Assembly (NCBI GenBank): GCA_024226315.1
Contig: JAAELT010000005.1
Location: forward strand, 1 to 48,572
Direction: 5' to 3'
DNA: 48,572 nucleotides
Source: a bacterium
GTDB taxonomy: Bacteria; Acidobacteriota; Thermoanaerobaculia; Multivoradales; J023
The notes below the pieces were generated by a model. The model saw nothing but the letters and a program-made list of their open reading frames with translations, ran no database searches and was not told the DNA's origin. The translations under genes were made by a program, and so were the position numbers. This document shows positions 1 through 9,385 of this stretch, piece after piece (the stretch's first letter is position 1; every line of letters starts with the position of its first letter).

Positions 1-769
1 CAAGGGCTCGCGGCCAGCCGCCTTGAGGCATTCATTGGCTCCTCGCCGGTCTGGGTCTGTCGGGCGTTTGGGTCATCCAGGGATGAGAATAGAAGATCCG
101 ACATTGCCGGCGTCGGGAGGCGCCTCAGGAGAGGTGCGTCTTGATCACCCTCTGCCCGACGCCAGGGCCTTCGCCAGGGCCATTTGCGCAATTCAGAGCT
201 CGGCGATGGGCCTTCTGAGCGCCCGCTCGATTTCCTGAGACTGATCGCGAGAGCATGGCAAGCCGTAAGTGCAGATTTGCTGGGATTTAGTGACGCCTGG
301 CACCATCTACGGGGGTCCTGATAGAGGCCGTCGCAGGGCGTCCTTCTACGAGGGTCCTGATAGAGGCCGTCGCAGGGCGTCCTTCAGCACTCGGAACTAC
401 TCTGGATTCTGCGCTCCGTGGGTGCTACAGTTTCGGCAAGATGGATGCAATGCAGCTAGGCTGCGTACTCCGACGAATCCGACCACCCATTCCGACGGTG
501 CGCGACCACCATTGAGACATTACCCGACCACCTTCTTTCTCCAGCCCCCCCTCGATTCTCCGTCGTCTTGGCGGAGCGCAGGAGCTGTCAAGGTCGCTAA
601 AGGATGAGCCTGCGAGGAGTTAAGCGCCGAAGGGGAACCTTTGACGGCTCCGAGCACCGCCGCACAATCTCTTGGCGAGGGGGGACTGGTCGGCGGCCCT
701 CGGAACGCTGGTCGGTAAAAATCGGACGAGCCTCGGAATATGCAGCTAGACCAACAAAGGAGCTTGGTC
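1..769. other. Non-coding stretch with no supported gene
   Basis: I find no convincing coding region. The open frames here are short, have no ribosome binding site and have arginine- and proline-rich composition typical of chance frames. The only clear structure is a 39-bp tandem duplication at 308-385, listed separately. The stretch precedes the small Cys-rich gene at 770 and may contain its promoter, but no convincing promoter pair is visible. Confidence 0.6.
308..385. repeat. 39-bp tandem duplication, two copies
   Basis: Copy 1 is 308-346 and copy 2 is 347-385. They differ at one position only (g312 against a351). Each copy carries the string gggtcctgatagaggccg. No gene covers it. It looks like a recent slippage duplication. 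Confidence 0.9.
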
Positions 770-1063
770 ATGACGACAATCATCTGCGACGGGTGCGGTA
801 GAGAGCTTGAGGCCGCGAGGTCGAAGCTGGTCACGAGGACACCCGACGGACGTATCCTGGTCCGCCCCTACTGTGACGAGGGCAGCTGTTCGGATGCGCG
901 CGTGAAGGAGTTCGTGGACGCGCGCAAGTGTGTGTGGTGCGGCAGCCATGCCCAGCCAGGAACTTGGAAGTTGGGAGGACTAGGCGAGCCATACTGCGGC
1001 GAGGCTTGTTACAACAAGGCTGGTAAGGCCATGTTTGGCTACGACCTTCGCTCAGGCCTTTAA
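770..1063 (+). CDS. Small Cys-rich protein, probable zinc binder
   Basis: A 97-residue protein of no family I can name. It has eight cysteines in four pairs: C6/C9 (CDGCG), C35/C40, C54/C57 (CVWCG) and C76/C80. This spacing suggests two four-Cys zinc sites, a zinc-ribbon or treble-clef-like arrangement. I chose ATG 770 because AAAGGAG at 756-762 lies 7 bases upstream. An in-frame ATG at 740 has no such signal. It is the first gene of the AT-richer island, on the same strand as the TIR gene about 155 bases downstream. Function is unknown. Binding nucleic acid or a protein partner is only a guess from the Cys pairs. Confidence 0.6.
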   Translation: MTTIICDGCGRELEAARSKLVTRTPDGRILVRPYCDEGSCSDARVKEFVDARKCVWCGSHAQPGTWKLGGLGEPYCGEACYNKAGKAMFGYDLRSGL

Positions 1064-1218
1064 TGGCGTTCTCATGTACGACTGGGCCAGCTCGGGCGGC
1101 TTAGTTGCGAGCGCGAGACGCCCGGCAACACCATCCACCTGTGTCAGGGTACTCTGCGAAAGCCGAACCCACTCCCTTGCTCCTCCTGAACATTGCTTCC
1201 TAAGCCACAAGGACTCCT

Positions 1219-3261
1219 ATGACTGACTTCGACGTCTTTCTCTGCCACAACAGTGAAGACAAGGCTGCGATTTCCGAAATCGCAGAGAAGCTCGAGATGC
1301 GTGGCATTCGTCCATGGCTGGACGTACGTGAACTCCGGCCCGGGCTTCCGTGGCAAAGAAGCCTAGAGGGCCAGATCACAAACATAGCTTCAGCGGCGGT
1401 CTTCATAGGTAGCAGTGGCGTTGGCCCATGGCAAAAACTGGAGCTGGAGGCCTTTCTATTACAATTTGTAAAACAACAACGTCCTGTGATACCAGTGCTC
1501 TTGCACGACGCACCCTCACAAGTCGAGTTCCCAGTATTTCTTCGCGGCATGACGTGGGTCGACTTCAGGGAATCTGAACCAGATGCACTCGAGAGACTAA
1601 TCTGGGGAATAACAGGAGCGAGAACTGACACCTCAGAGGGCTACAAGCCCTCTGTGTCCGGATATGGGCTCAGGCCCGCGCTGCTACACGAAGTGTTTCG
1701 TACTACGGGATTGCCAGACTTCACTTATATAGAACCTTCAATATACCGAGACGTCGAAAGTGACATACTCCAACCCGGAAAGCATGTGCTTATCACGGGA
1801 CCCTCTGGTTGTGGCAAGACCTGCCTTTTGACAAAGATTCTGAATAGCCTAGCTATGGAGGAAAATCACGACTATACATTCATATCGTCGCTCGACGACG
1901 ACGGTGAAGAACAAGTAGAACAAGCCCTGTCGCGAGCTCTCGAAGGGGGGCTAAACCACCTCATAATTGTCGACGACTTCCATGTGCTCTCGCAGGAAAC
2001 GAAACGACGGCTCGGTTCTAAACTCAAGCAACTGTCGGACAGGATCTTCCGGAACCTGAATGGCGTTGGGAAGTTCGTTTTATTAGGAGTAGCAACCTCT
2101 GCACAATCACTGCTTCAGAACGCAACCGACCTGAGCCGCCGCATGGGCATATACAACATGCCCCTACCCAGACCCAGCGATCTTAGCAGTCTCATCGAAA
2201 GAGGCGAGCGTAAGTTAACAATTGAATTCTCAAACAGAGAATCGATAGTAGATGAAGCCTCCCGCAGTTTCTTTCTTTGCCAATACCTTTGCAGAAACAT
2301 CTGCAGAGACAGCCATGTGACTGAAACACAAGACTCTCTCGTTACATTGAATTATCGAATAGAAGAAGTCAGAGGACAACTCATCCTGCAACTCTCCGAG
2401 CAGTTTCATCGGCCTCTTGTGTCTTTTGTCCAGTCGGCAGGCCCTTCGAGAGATCACTGGCTGCCGTACCTCGCTATGGTTGCTTCGATGTCAGCAATTC
2501 CGCGCTCTCAGTTCTCTTTGGCGGATATTGCCTCAATTGCAGGTGATGTCGCTATCGCAATACGCTCCGCAAAAGACGAGATCGCCGCAGCTATGGAATC
2601 GGCTAATCTCGACAAATTCCTTTACTACGACACCACGACTGAACTTATTTCCATTGAGGATCCTATACTTCGGTACTATCTAAACTTCCTCGACTTCGGA
2701 GGGCTCATCGAATTGCTAGGCATTCGTGATGAAGCGGCAATAAGTCTCTATACAATCTTTGAAGAAGCTTCGAAGTACTATTTTTCGGATGACAAGAAGC
2801 CAGGCTCGCTACAGAAAAGAACAGAAGTTTTTATAAGTTACAGCCACAAGGACCGAGAGTGGCTCGAGCGTCTCAGAGTATACCTTAAGCCTGTAACCAG
2901 GAACCGACTTCTCACTCTCTGGGTTGATACTCAGATCAAAGCTGGCCAGAAATGGAGAGAAGAGATTGTCAAAGCTATAGCACATGCTGAAGTAGCAGTC
3001 CTACTTGTCAGTGCGGACTTTCTCGCCTCTGACTTTATCGCCGAGAATGAATTGCCACCTCTGCTGGAAGCTGCCGAAGAAGAGGGCTTGAAGATAATCT
3101 GGGTTCCAGTCACATATTCTCTATACGAGGAGACACCAATAGCCAAGTATCAAGCCGCACTAGATGCATCAAAGCCTCTCGAAAGTCTTTCCGGTACAGA
3201 ACTAAGCAGGGCAATGCTAAAGCTTGCAAAGACGATACTGAACTCTTCACGTGTAGCGTAG
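1219..3261 (+). CDS. TIR / P-loop NTPase / TIR protein, candidate conflict-system sensor-effector
   Basis: A 680-residue cytoplasmic protein. Residues about 4-130 form a bacterial TIR domain starting [13 protein letters not shown]71 and E75 match the place of the usual TIR catalytic glutamate. Residues about 150-500 form a P-loop NTPase module with Walker A GPSGCGKT at 194-201 and Walker B LIIVDDF at 248-254, followed by a helical region as in STAND or AAA-like switches. Residues about 533-675 form a second TIR-type domain ([14 protein letters not shown], then [16 protein letters not shown]). TIR domains in bacteria often cleave NAD+ or make signalling nucleotides, and NTPase modules gate them. 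That this protein does so is inference. Start ATG 1219 has AAGGA five bases upstream. Base use is much AT-richer than the flanking genes, which suggests transfer. A TPR gene follows on the same strand and two kinase genes face it. Confidence 0.85.
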   Translation: MTDFDVFLCHNSEDKAAISEIAEKLEMRGIRPWLDVRELRPGLPWQRSLEGQITNIASAAVFIGSSGVGPWQKLELEAFLLQFVKQQRPVIPVLLHDAPSQVEFPVFLRGMTWVDFRESEPDALERLIWGITGARTDTSEGYKPSVSGYGLRPALLHEVFRTTGLPDFTYIEPSIYRDVESDILQPGKHVLITGPSGCGKTCLLTKILNSLAMEENHDYTFISSLDDDGEEQVEQALSRALEGGLNHLIIVDDFHVLSQETKRRLGSKLKQLSDRIFRNLNGVGKFVLLGVATSAQSLLQNATDLSRRMGIYNMPLPRPSDLSSLIERGERKLTIEFSNRESIVDEASRSFFLCQYLCRNICRDSHVTETQDSLVTLNYRIEEVRGQLILQLSEQFHRPLVSFVQSAGPSRDHWLPYLAMVASMSAIPRSQFSLADIASIAGDVAIAIRSAKDEIAAAMESANLDKFLYYDTTTELISIEDPILRYYLNFLDFGGLIELLGIRDEAAISLYTIFEEASKYYFSDDKKPGSLQKRTEVFISYSHKDREWLERLRVYLKPVTRNRLLTLWVDTQIKAGQKWREEIVKAIAHAEVAVLLVSADFLASDFIAENELPPLLEAAEEEGLKIIWVPVTYSLYEETPIAKYQAALDASKPLESLSGTELSRAMLKLAKTILNSSRVA

Positions 3262-3321
3262 ATGTCACGGGCCGACAGTGCTTTGTAGGCCCGAAGGGTC
3301 CGGAATTACAAAAAGACACGC

Positions 3322-3354
3322 TGTCGGAGGCGCCGCGTTACGACGCCTCCGACA
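3322..3354. promoter_or_regulatory. Perfect 11-bp hairpin just before the TPR gene's ribosome site
   Basis: Arms 3322-3332 (TGTCGGAGGCG) and 3344-3354 (CGCCTCCGACA) are perfectly complementary around an 11-base loop. The right arm is followed by AAAAGAAAGGA, the ribosome site of the gene at 3370. There is no T-run on the plus strand, so a simple terminator for the TIR gene is unlikely. A leader element or protein-binding site is more plausible. Confidence 0.6.
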
Positions 3355-3369
3355 AAAGAAAGGAACCTC

Positions 3370-4017
3370 ATGCCATCGGCCAAACCAGGAGCCGAACAGG
3401 AAGTCTGTCGTCGAGTGTTCGACTACGTGAGAAAACGTGATTACGTCAATGCCCTTCAGGAGTGTGATCGCGCGAGCGAACAGGAGCCCCGTAATTTCAC
3501 CCACTGGATTAATCGAGGAGCGGTGCTACATAACTTTGTAGAGAATAATTGTATACCCTGGATCGGGCAGTCTTTTCATACGCTCGTTGTTCTCTTCGAC
3601 CGCAGTGGGAATATTCAGGAAAGCGCAAAGCGCAGATACCGTTCATTCCTTGATCCTGTTCACTTGGGTGGTTTAGAGCGTTGTCTAGAAGAAGCCGAAC
3701 GCTCCTTCAACGAGGCTATACAGCTAGAACCTAATCCTTCATGTTCTCTTGCGTTCTTTTGGCGAGGAGTGTTGTACCGTAATACGGGGGTATTCGAAAG
3801 AGCGCTCAACGATCTTGAAAAGTTCGTAGAAGCCAATGAAGGCGAACAAGCTGAAACAGCGAAAGAGTATATCCTGGCAATAAGACATTTTGATTGGACG
3901 GCTACTAATCTCACGGCGGCTCATGAGACAACGGCGTATCAAGGAGATCTCCACGTCGCGATGGGCGAAGAACTCTACAAGATTCTTCGAGAGATTGGCA
4001 AGAGGGTGTCTCTCTAG
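3370..4017 (+). CDS. TPR-like helical protein
   Basis: A 215-residue soluble protein built of helical pairs. Residues about 12-50 (VFDYVRKRDYVNALQECDRASEQEP) and about 103-155 (LEEAERSFNEAIQLEPNPS, then GVFERALNDLEKFVEAN) have TPR character. Such repeats usually hold protein partners. There is no signal peptide or membrane segment. ATG 3370 has AAAGGA six bases upstream. The gene sits 108 bases after the TIR-NTPase-TIR gene on the same strand, has the same AT-rich base use, and ends 9 bases from the end of a convergent kinase gene. An adaptor role in the island is inference from position only. Confidence 0.6.
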   Translation: MPSAKPGAEQEVCRRVFDYVRKRDYVNALQECDRASEQEPRNFTHWINRGAVLHNFVENNCIPWIGQSFHTLVVLFDRSGNIQESAKRRYRSFLDPVHLGGLERCLEEAERSFNEAIQLEPNPSCSLAFFWRGVLYRNTGVFERALNDLEKFVEANEGEQAETAKEYILAIRHFDWTATNLTAAHETTAYQGDLHVAMGEELYKILREIGKRVSL

Positions 4018-4026
4018 ACCGCGTGC

Positions 4027-4938
4027 CTACAGGCTGCTTAACAAGGCTTTTCTAAACGAATCCGCAGTCTTAAAGGAAATTCGTGGCCCTTCAACCAGTG
4101 CGCTGTCGATCACTTCTGCTAGGCTCCTGCGCACTCTCGCGCACCGTTTCCGAATAGGAACCACGCTCTTGTTCAGTACAGTTTTTAGGGGGTCGACTTC
4201 AGTTCGGAAATCTCGCACCGGGCAGTTCGTCAACATATAGTACAAGGTCGCCGCCATGGCCCACACATCGACTTCTGGTTTCACATACTTGAAATTTACT
4301 AGTTGTTTCCTCGGCATGAAAAATGCGGTTCCTGCCACCTCGCCAGTTCGTGTTATATGACTAAGGCCGGCCGTGTTATAAAGCTTAGCAAAACCAAAGT
4401 CTCCAACCTTTGTAACTCTCGCACCAGAATCGCTGCAGAGCAGAATATTCTCTGGCTTAACATCACGATGTACTATTCCCTTACTATGTGCATAACTGAG
4501 TCCCCTTAGGGCCTGCTCAATCAATCCAACCGCAACTTGCTCCTGTAGTGCACCGCCGGCCTCTCTCATGGCAAGGGAGATATTGCCTAAATCGCAATAC
4601 TCCATCGTAAATACGAGGCAGTCCCGAAAGTTAGTAGCGTCTCGCAGCCGCACAAGGTTACGGTGACGAAGAAGTCGCATACTTTCAACCTCTCTCAAGA
4701 GAAGTCTTTCATACCGATCAGCGTTCAAACTCGCAATAGAGTCAGGGGCGCTCTTTGGCACGATCTTGCAGGCCAAGAGAACTCCCGAGTTCTCTTGGCG
4801 TAGGAGTCCTACCCAACCCATTCCTCCGTGACCGATCTCTTTCTTAAAAGTGCAGCCTCTAATCGGCCCCAGTCGATGATCCCCGGTGTCTGCTATCTCC
4901 AGTATTTCTAGCAACCAGTCTCTCATAGCTAGTTCCAT
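4027..4938 (-). CDS. Ser/Thr protein kinase (single kinase domain)
   Basis: A cytoplasmic Hanks-type kinase. Numbering from the ATG at 4938 gives about 303 residues: glycine loop GHGGMG at 36-41, ATP lysine in ACK at 58, catalytic HRD at 157-159 in HRDVKPEN, and DFG at 180-182. All catalytic residues are present. The activation-segment end reads GTAFFMPRKQ where most kinases have an APE motif, so the structural Glu that anchors this loop is absent. I prefer ATG 4938 because AGAGG lies five bases upstream. A TTG at 5031 would extend it by 31 residues and overlap the stop of the upstream WD40 kinase as TTGA, the usual sign of coupled translation. Either way it is the second gene of a two-kinase operon. 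Confidence 0.85.
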   Translation of the reverse strand: MELAMRDWLLEILEIADTGDHRLGPIRGCTFKKEIGHGGMGWVGLLRQENSGVLLACKIVPKSAPDSIASLNADRYERLLLREVESMRLLRHRNLVRLRDATNFRDCLVFTMEYCDLGNISLAMREAGGALQEQVAVGLIEQALRGLSYAHSKGIVHRDVKPENILLCSDSGARVTKVGDFGFAKLYNTAGLSHITRTGEVAGTAFFMPRKQLVNFKYVKPEVDVWAMAATLYYMLTNCPVRDFRTEVDPLKTVLNKSVVPIRKRCARVRRSLAEVIDSALVEGPRISFKTADSFRKALLSSL

Positions 4939-5027
4939 ATCGGCCTCTATTTCGAAAAAACCAACTCTTTGTCTTATTTGGTCGCTTGCGTCTTCGACAG
5001 CACGAGAGCATGTACAAGAAGTCCTCG

Positions 5028-8000
5028 TCAATGTCTTTCAATACCCTGCGGTGGCGACTGTTCACTCTCAAGGCAGTCGTATATCCAATCCAGCTCCCAG
5101 ATGCAAAGACAGTTGTCCGCATCCGCTGAGGCAATCCAATGTCCATCAGAACTGGACGCGAGACATTTCACGGGTCCCGTGTGCCCCTCTAGGCCTCTGA
5201 CGAAGCGCATGTTCTTGATGTCCCATACCTTAATTATCTTGTCCGCGCCAGCTGATAGCGCCCATCCTCCATCTGGAAGAAAAGAAAGGCACTTCGTCCC
5301 AAACTCATGCCCTTCAAACACCTTAATGCAACTGCCTGTCGATAGATTCCAAAGCCGGATCATCTTTTCGTATCCTCCTGTAAGAGCCAGGTCGTCATTG
5401 GGGCTGAATACCAGATTTGTAACACCACCTTCAGGGCCTAAAGGATCGAATGGATGGCCGGCCATTTCTCGAATAAGTTCGCCCGTGCCCAGATCCCACA
5501 GCAGAAGTGTGTTATCGATTGTTTTAAGTATGCAGCTATCCCCACCCGATAAGATCTGACTTCCATCCGGGCTAATGGCTGCTGCATTAACGGCACCGCC
5601 GTGGCCATGCAGGGCTAGAATCAACTTTCCGCTACCTGCTTCCCATAACCTCAAGCTCCTATCATTACCTCCAGAGAGAATCAGTCGGCCGTCCGGGCTG
5701 AAACTCAACGTGTTTACTCTTTTACCGTGACCCTCAAACCGCCGTAGCTCTTCTCCACTTTCAGAGTCACGAGTTACAAAGGTGCCATCATACAAGGCCG
5801 TTGCAATGAGGCGGCCATCTGGGCTCAGCCCTAAGACATTCGCCGATATTCCCTCCGCAGGAAACGTATGGATAAGGTCACCAGTCAATTGATCCCGTAC
5901 TCGGATAGTCTCATCTCCCTGGGCTGTGATAAGGCATGGGCGTTCGTTGGGTGCGAGAGCGATCGATAAGACCTCGGCCTCATGAAGAGTCTCTCTACAC
6001 CAGGCTCCCCGTAAATCTATCTTCTTGCAGCGTGCGCCTATCTGTCTTCTTACTATCAAGATCTCTGGGTGTCTCTCGTCTCCGGGGATCTGCGGTGCCT
6101 TTTCGATCTCCGACATTGCACGACTCAGCTTGCTTTCTTTAAGAGACTTTCTGGCTTTCATAATGAAACTATTCCTAACTCTCTCCTCCTTTGTAAGTCG
6201 TTCAGGAGTACTTGGAACTGCCAATGCGTGCCGGGCGCGAGGGCCACTTGATCCAATCTTATGAAGATTTATCGCGCCCTCTCGATCACTCGAAAGCAGG
6301 TACCTGCTGCTGGTGTGAAACGCGACGGAGGTTGGTTTAGCTTTATGAAACTCAAAGGTTCTGATGCACCTTTTCTCTTTCAAGTCCCAGAGTCTTACTG
6401 TGAAATCATAGTCGCCCGCTATCGATGCGGCCCAATGTCCATTCGGCGAGAGCGCAAGTGCGATTATGTGTCCGGAATGCCCTTGGAGTCTAGCCATACA
6501 GGTTCCTGTTTTAAGATCCCACATCCGTAGTGTTCTGTCCCAACCCCCACTAAGTGCAAATGTGCCGTCAGCGCTAGTAGCTACTGCGACAACGGTTTCG
6601 GTATGGCCGATCAATCGTTGCTCACATTCGCCCGAATTGAGATTCCAACGGCGAATCAGTTCGTCCCCGCCCGCTTCCACAAACCATGCAGAGTCTGGGC
6701 CAAAGGAAATCGAGTAGCTCGCTGAGTTCTCGCGGCCAATAGATCGGACTAGTTTCCGCTCCTTGATATCCCATAAGCACATCGGGCCGCTTCTTGTTCC
6801 TGTAAGTACTAGCCTGCCTCTTCGATCTATAGCTACCGCTATAATTTCATCACTAGCGTCACCAAGTTCCAAAACGCACTTGAGTGAGTCAAGTTCCCAG
6901 AGCCTCAAGGACCCGTCCATGCCACCCGTGAGGATCTGCCTGCCAGACGGCATATAAGATAAGACGTTTTGCCACTCATCTATCTTTATGACCCTCACGC
7001 AAAGTCCCAATGGGAGGTTCCAGAGGCGGAGAGCTGAACCGCTACTAAGCGCAACGAACTCGTCCCCGGCAGGACTGATTGCAAGTCCGTCAACCGATTG
7101 CTTGAAGGGCTTCCTTCCATGCTCTTCCATCGTTTTGATGAGTGCATGACCATCTAGTTGCTTTTCCACCAGGAGTCGTAGATTCCAGGCTGGCATCCCC
7201 GAGCTCCCAAATTTTGCCTTCGCGCTCTCAACAGACAGGGCAGCAGCGTCAATATCGGAGCGCTCATTGTGTACTTGGGAGAGAAAGTAATCTGGTCTCC
7301 AATCCTGTTGGTGAGTTGTGCGGATCTCCTTTAGCTGCGCAATGAGCTCGATATCTCCAATCTTACCCTCTCGCCAGAGTATCAGACCGCGATTATATGA
7401 GGCTTCCAAGTGGTGGGGATCCTTCTCAACCACCTGGGCGAGTTGCCTTTTCCCAATTTCCCTCTGACCTAAATCAATCTTTGAAATAGCTTCGTTATTA
7501 AGATTATCAGAAGCAACAGGCGCTCCTTGAAAATCCTTGTGCGGACACGGCCGAGCCAGTTCATCAGAGTAGATTTCTTTTACTTCTTCGATGAGAGCAT
7601 ACATGCTCTGCGGACGTCTTGCTGGATCGTGAGCGAAGCAGCGCCTTAGTAGCACGAACATTCTTTCTGGCATTCTCGGTATCTGAGTGTAAGGAGATCC
7701 GTTGGACTGGAAGTACTCGAGTGCCTCGAGAGCAAGCTGACCAGTATTGAGATGTGGCGCAGTAAATGCCCAGAAAGGCTCTCCTGCGAACATCTCTAGT
7801 ACAGACAGTCCCCAGCTCCACACGTCGGTGAGGTAAGATACTTGACTTCGCTCAACTTGTTCAGGTGAACAGTAGGCTGGCGTCATTCCTTGGCGCGTCA
7901 GTAGTGGCGCAGGCCGATCTTCACCAGATTCTACCAAGGCCGTGCGGGCTGTTGCAAGACCAAAATCCGTCAACTTCGCCGCTCCTCCTGAGCTCATCAG

Positions 8001-8453
8001 CACGTTGCCAGGCTTAACATCTTGATGAATCAGGTGATTGTTGTGAGCGTGATATAAGCCAGCGGCCATCTCGACTGCTAGAACTAGGATCCTGGCCATC
8101 GACGCTTCTTGTGGACCCTGGTATGTACGCTGTTCCTTAATCCATTGTGATAAGGTGCCGCCTTCGACGTATTCCGAGAAAATCCGCGGAAGTCCGTCGA
8201 CGCTTCTTACATAGAAACACGTAACCACACTTGGATGCAACCCGAGTTGAATCCAGGACTTGCATTCTTGAATAAAGGCGGTCTTGTCGTTATCGGTTCT
8301 TAACAATTCTGCTTGCGGGCTCTTGAGCGCAAGATCTATTCCCCATCCGTGATGGAAAACGCGGTAAACGAGTCCCCTTCCGCCTTCATGGATTTCCTTT
8401 ACTTCATAGGTGTTTAATATTAGGTCGCCTTTGGCCCATCTGTCGTCGTTCAT
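5028..8453 (-). CDS. Ser/Thr kinase fused to TPR-like helices and two WD40 propellers
   Basis: A 1141-residue cytoplasmic protein from ATG 8453. Residues about 15-300 are a Hanks-type kinase: glycine loop EGGRGLV, lysine in LALKSP (K44), HQD at 143-145 in HQDVKPGN, DFG at 163-165 and SPE in place of APE. The Arg of HRD is Gln, which is tolerated in RD-independent kinases. Residues about 320-430 are TPR-like (GKRQLAQVVEKDPHHLEASYNRG). Two blocks of seven WD40 repeats follow, about 450-760 and 850-1125, each repeat ending in forms such as LRLWEL, LRMWDL or IKVWDI, with a charged helical linker between. Seven repeats per block fits two closed propellers. A TTG seven codons upstream is an alternative start. 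The downstream kinase gene begins at or just after its stop. Base use is AT-rich like the rest of the island. Confidence 0.9.
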   Translation of the reverse strand: MNDDRWAKGDLILNTYEVKEIHEGGRGLVYRVFHHGWGIDLALKSPQAELLRTDNDKTAFIQECKSWIQLGLHPSVVTCFYVRSVDGLPRIFSEYVEGGTLSQWIKEQRTYQGPQEASMARILVLAVEMAAGLYHAHNNHLIHQDVKPGNVLMSSGGAAKLTDFGLATARTALVESGEDRPAPLLTRQGMTPAYCSPEQVERSQVSYLTDVWSWGLSVLEMFAGEPFWAFTAPHLNTGQLALEALEYFQSNGSPYTQIPRMPERMFVLLRRCFAHDPARRPQSMYALIEEVKEIYSDELARPCPHKDFQGAPVASDNLNNEAISKIDLGQREIGKRQLAQVVEKDPHHLEASYNRGLILWREGKIGDIELIAQLKEIRTTHQQDWRPDYFLSQVHNERSDIDAAALSVESAKAKFGSSGMPAWNLRLLVEKQLDGHALIKTMEEHGRKPFKQSVDGLAISPAGDEFVALSSGSALRLWNLPLGLCVRVIKIDEWQNVLSYMPSGRQILTGGMDGSLRLWELDSLKCVLELGDASDEIIAVAIDRRGRLVLTGTRSGPMCLWDIKERKLVRSIGRENSASYSISFGPDSAWFVEAGGDELIRRWNLNSGECEQRLIGHTETVVAVATSADGTFALSGGWDRTLRMWDLKTGTCMARLQGHSGHIIALALSPNGHWAASIAGDYDFTVRLWDLKEKRCIRTFEFHKAKPTSVAFHTSSRYLLSSDREGAINLHKIGSSGPRARHALAVPSTPERLTKEERVRNSFIMKARKSLKESKLSRAMSEIEKAPQIPGDERHPEILIVRRQIGARCKKIDLRGAWCRETLHEAEVLSIALAPNERPCLITAQGDETIRVRDQLTGDLIHTFPAEGISANVLGLSPDGRLIATALYDGTFVTRDSESGEELRRFEGHGKRVNTLSFSPDGRLILSGGNDRSLRLWEAGSGKLILALHGHGGAVNAAAISPDGSQILSGGDSCILKTIDNTLLLWDLGTGELIREMAGHPFDPLGPEGGVTNLVFSPNDDLALTGGYEKMIRLWNLSTGSCIKVFEGHEFGTKCLSFLPDGGWALSAGADKIIKVWDIKNMRFVRGLEGHTGPVKCLASSSDGHWIASADADNCLCIWELDWIYDCLESEQSPPQGIERH

Positions 8454-9385
8454 TGCTGTAATCCGACTAGTCAATGGTTCGATCTCAGCCTTCTCAGTTG
8501 CTTGTATTCATAGTCTAGCTTGCTTGTGCAAAACAGGGACCTAGTACAAGGCTGCGCCAGAATACTCGCATTTGCTCGCGGGCCCATCATAGGCATCGAC
8601 GGGGGCGCTCGATCGAGCGTGATATGCACCTGCAACCTATTCGCTTGCAGTCCTAGTGGAGATCTCGCTGAAGGAGATGGCTTTGGCGCAGAGGTACTGC
8701 GGCCCATTGAACCATTGAGTTCATTTCGGGCTCCGTGCTGCGGCACACTAAGGAATGTTCTACCCCGCTAGAGCCCACAAGATCCTCATACTCATCGGTG
8801 AAAACACCAGCCTTGGAGGTCTATACTCCCGACTGCCGCGTCCGCTGACGGCTTCCCGCCATCTACGTCTATACAGCTCCTTGAACCTCCCCTAGCCCTC
8901 TCCGTGCGTTCGCCACACCGCTGCACGAGATACCGGTTCCACTGCCGCAGCGCTGACTCGCATCAGCCATTGTGTGGCGCCCCTCTCGGCTACGCCGGGC
9001 GCCGCCTCGACCGTCTTCTCGACGAGCGCCTGGTGAGTTCAGCCGCCGGAATGATAGCAGACGCAGACCTCGGTCCTTGGAAGGGTCACAGTCAACGGGA
9101 TTATTTATCGCCTGCACAGATACTCGGTTCCCAGATCGAAACACATCGCGCAAGTCTATGAATGGCTGGTGTTTACTTCCTTCGTGCACACAATAGAAGA
9201 ACCGTGCCCTACGCGATCGTCGCCTGGCAAGGGGTACTCAAGGGGCAGCACTGGCCCACTGTGCTCAGCTCTCCACAACGGCCGCCCATCAAGAGCACCA
9301 AGCGGAACCTGCCACAGCTTTTCGATCTCCGCGGTGGATATTCCTTTCGCCCTCCCGAACACAGCAAAGCAGCTTCCGCCTGCGA
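8454..9385. other. Gene-poor stretch between the kinase island and the CGNR gene
   Basis: About 930 bases without a supported gene. The open frames on both strands are short, lack ribosome sites and match nothing I recognise. Base composition rises from the AT-richer island to the GC-rich flank here. It should contain the promoter of the twin-kinase operon near 8454-8530, but I see no convincing pair. Remnants of decayed genes are possible near 9070-9380 on the minus strand. Confidence 0.5.

Noticed and set aside
3322..3354. The hairpin as a terminator of the TIR gene
   Set aside because: It is followed by AAAA rather than T on the plus strand, and it lies directly on the next gene's ribosome site.
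8471..8746. A 91-codon minus-strand frame upstream of the WD40 kinase
   Set aside because: No recognisable content and no ribosome site. Its end overlaps the presumed promoter region of the kinase operon.
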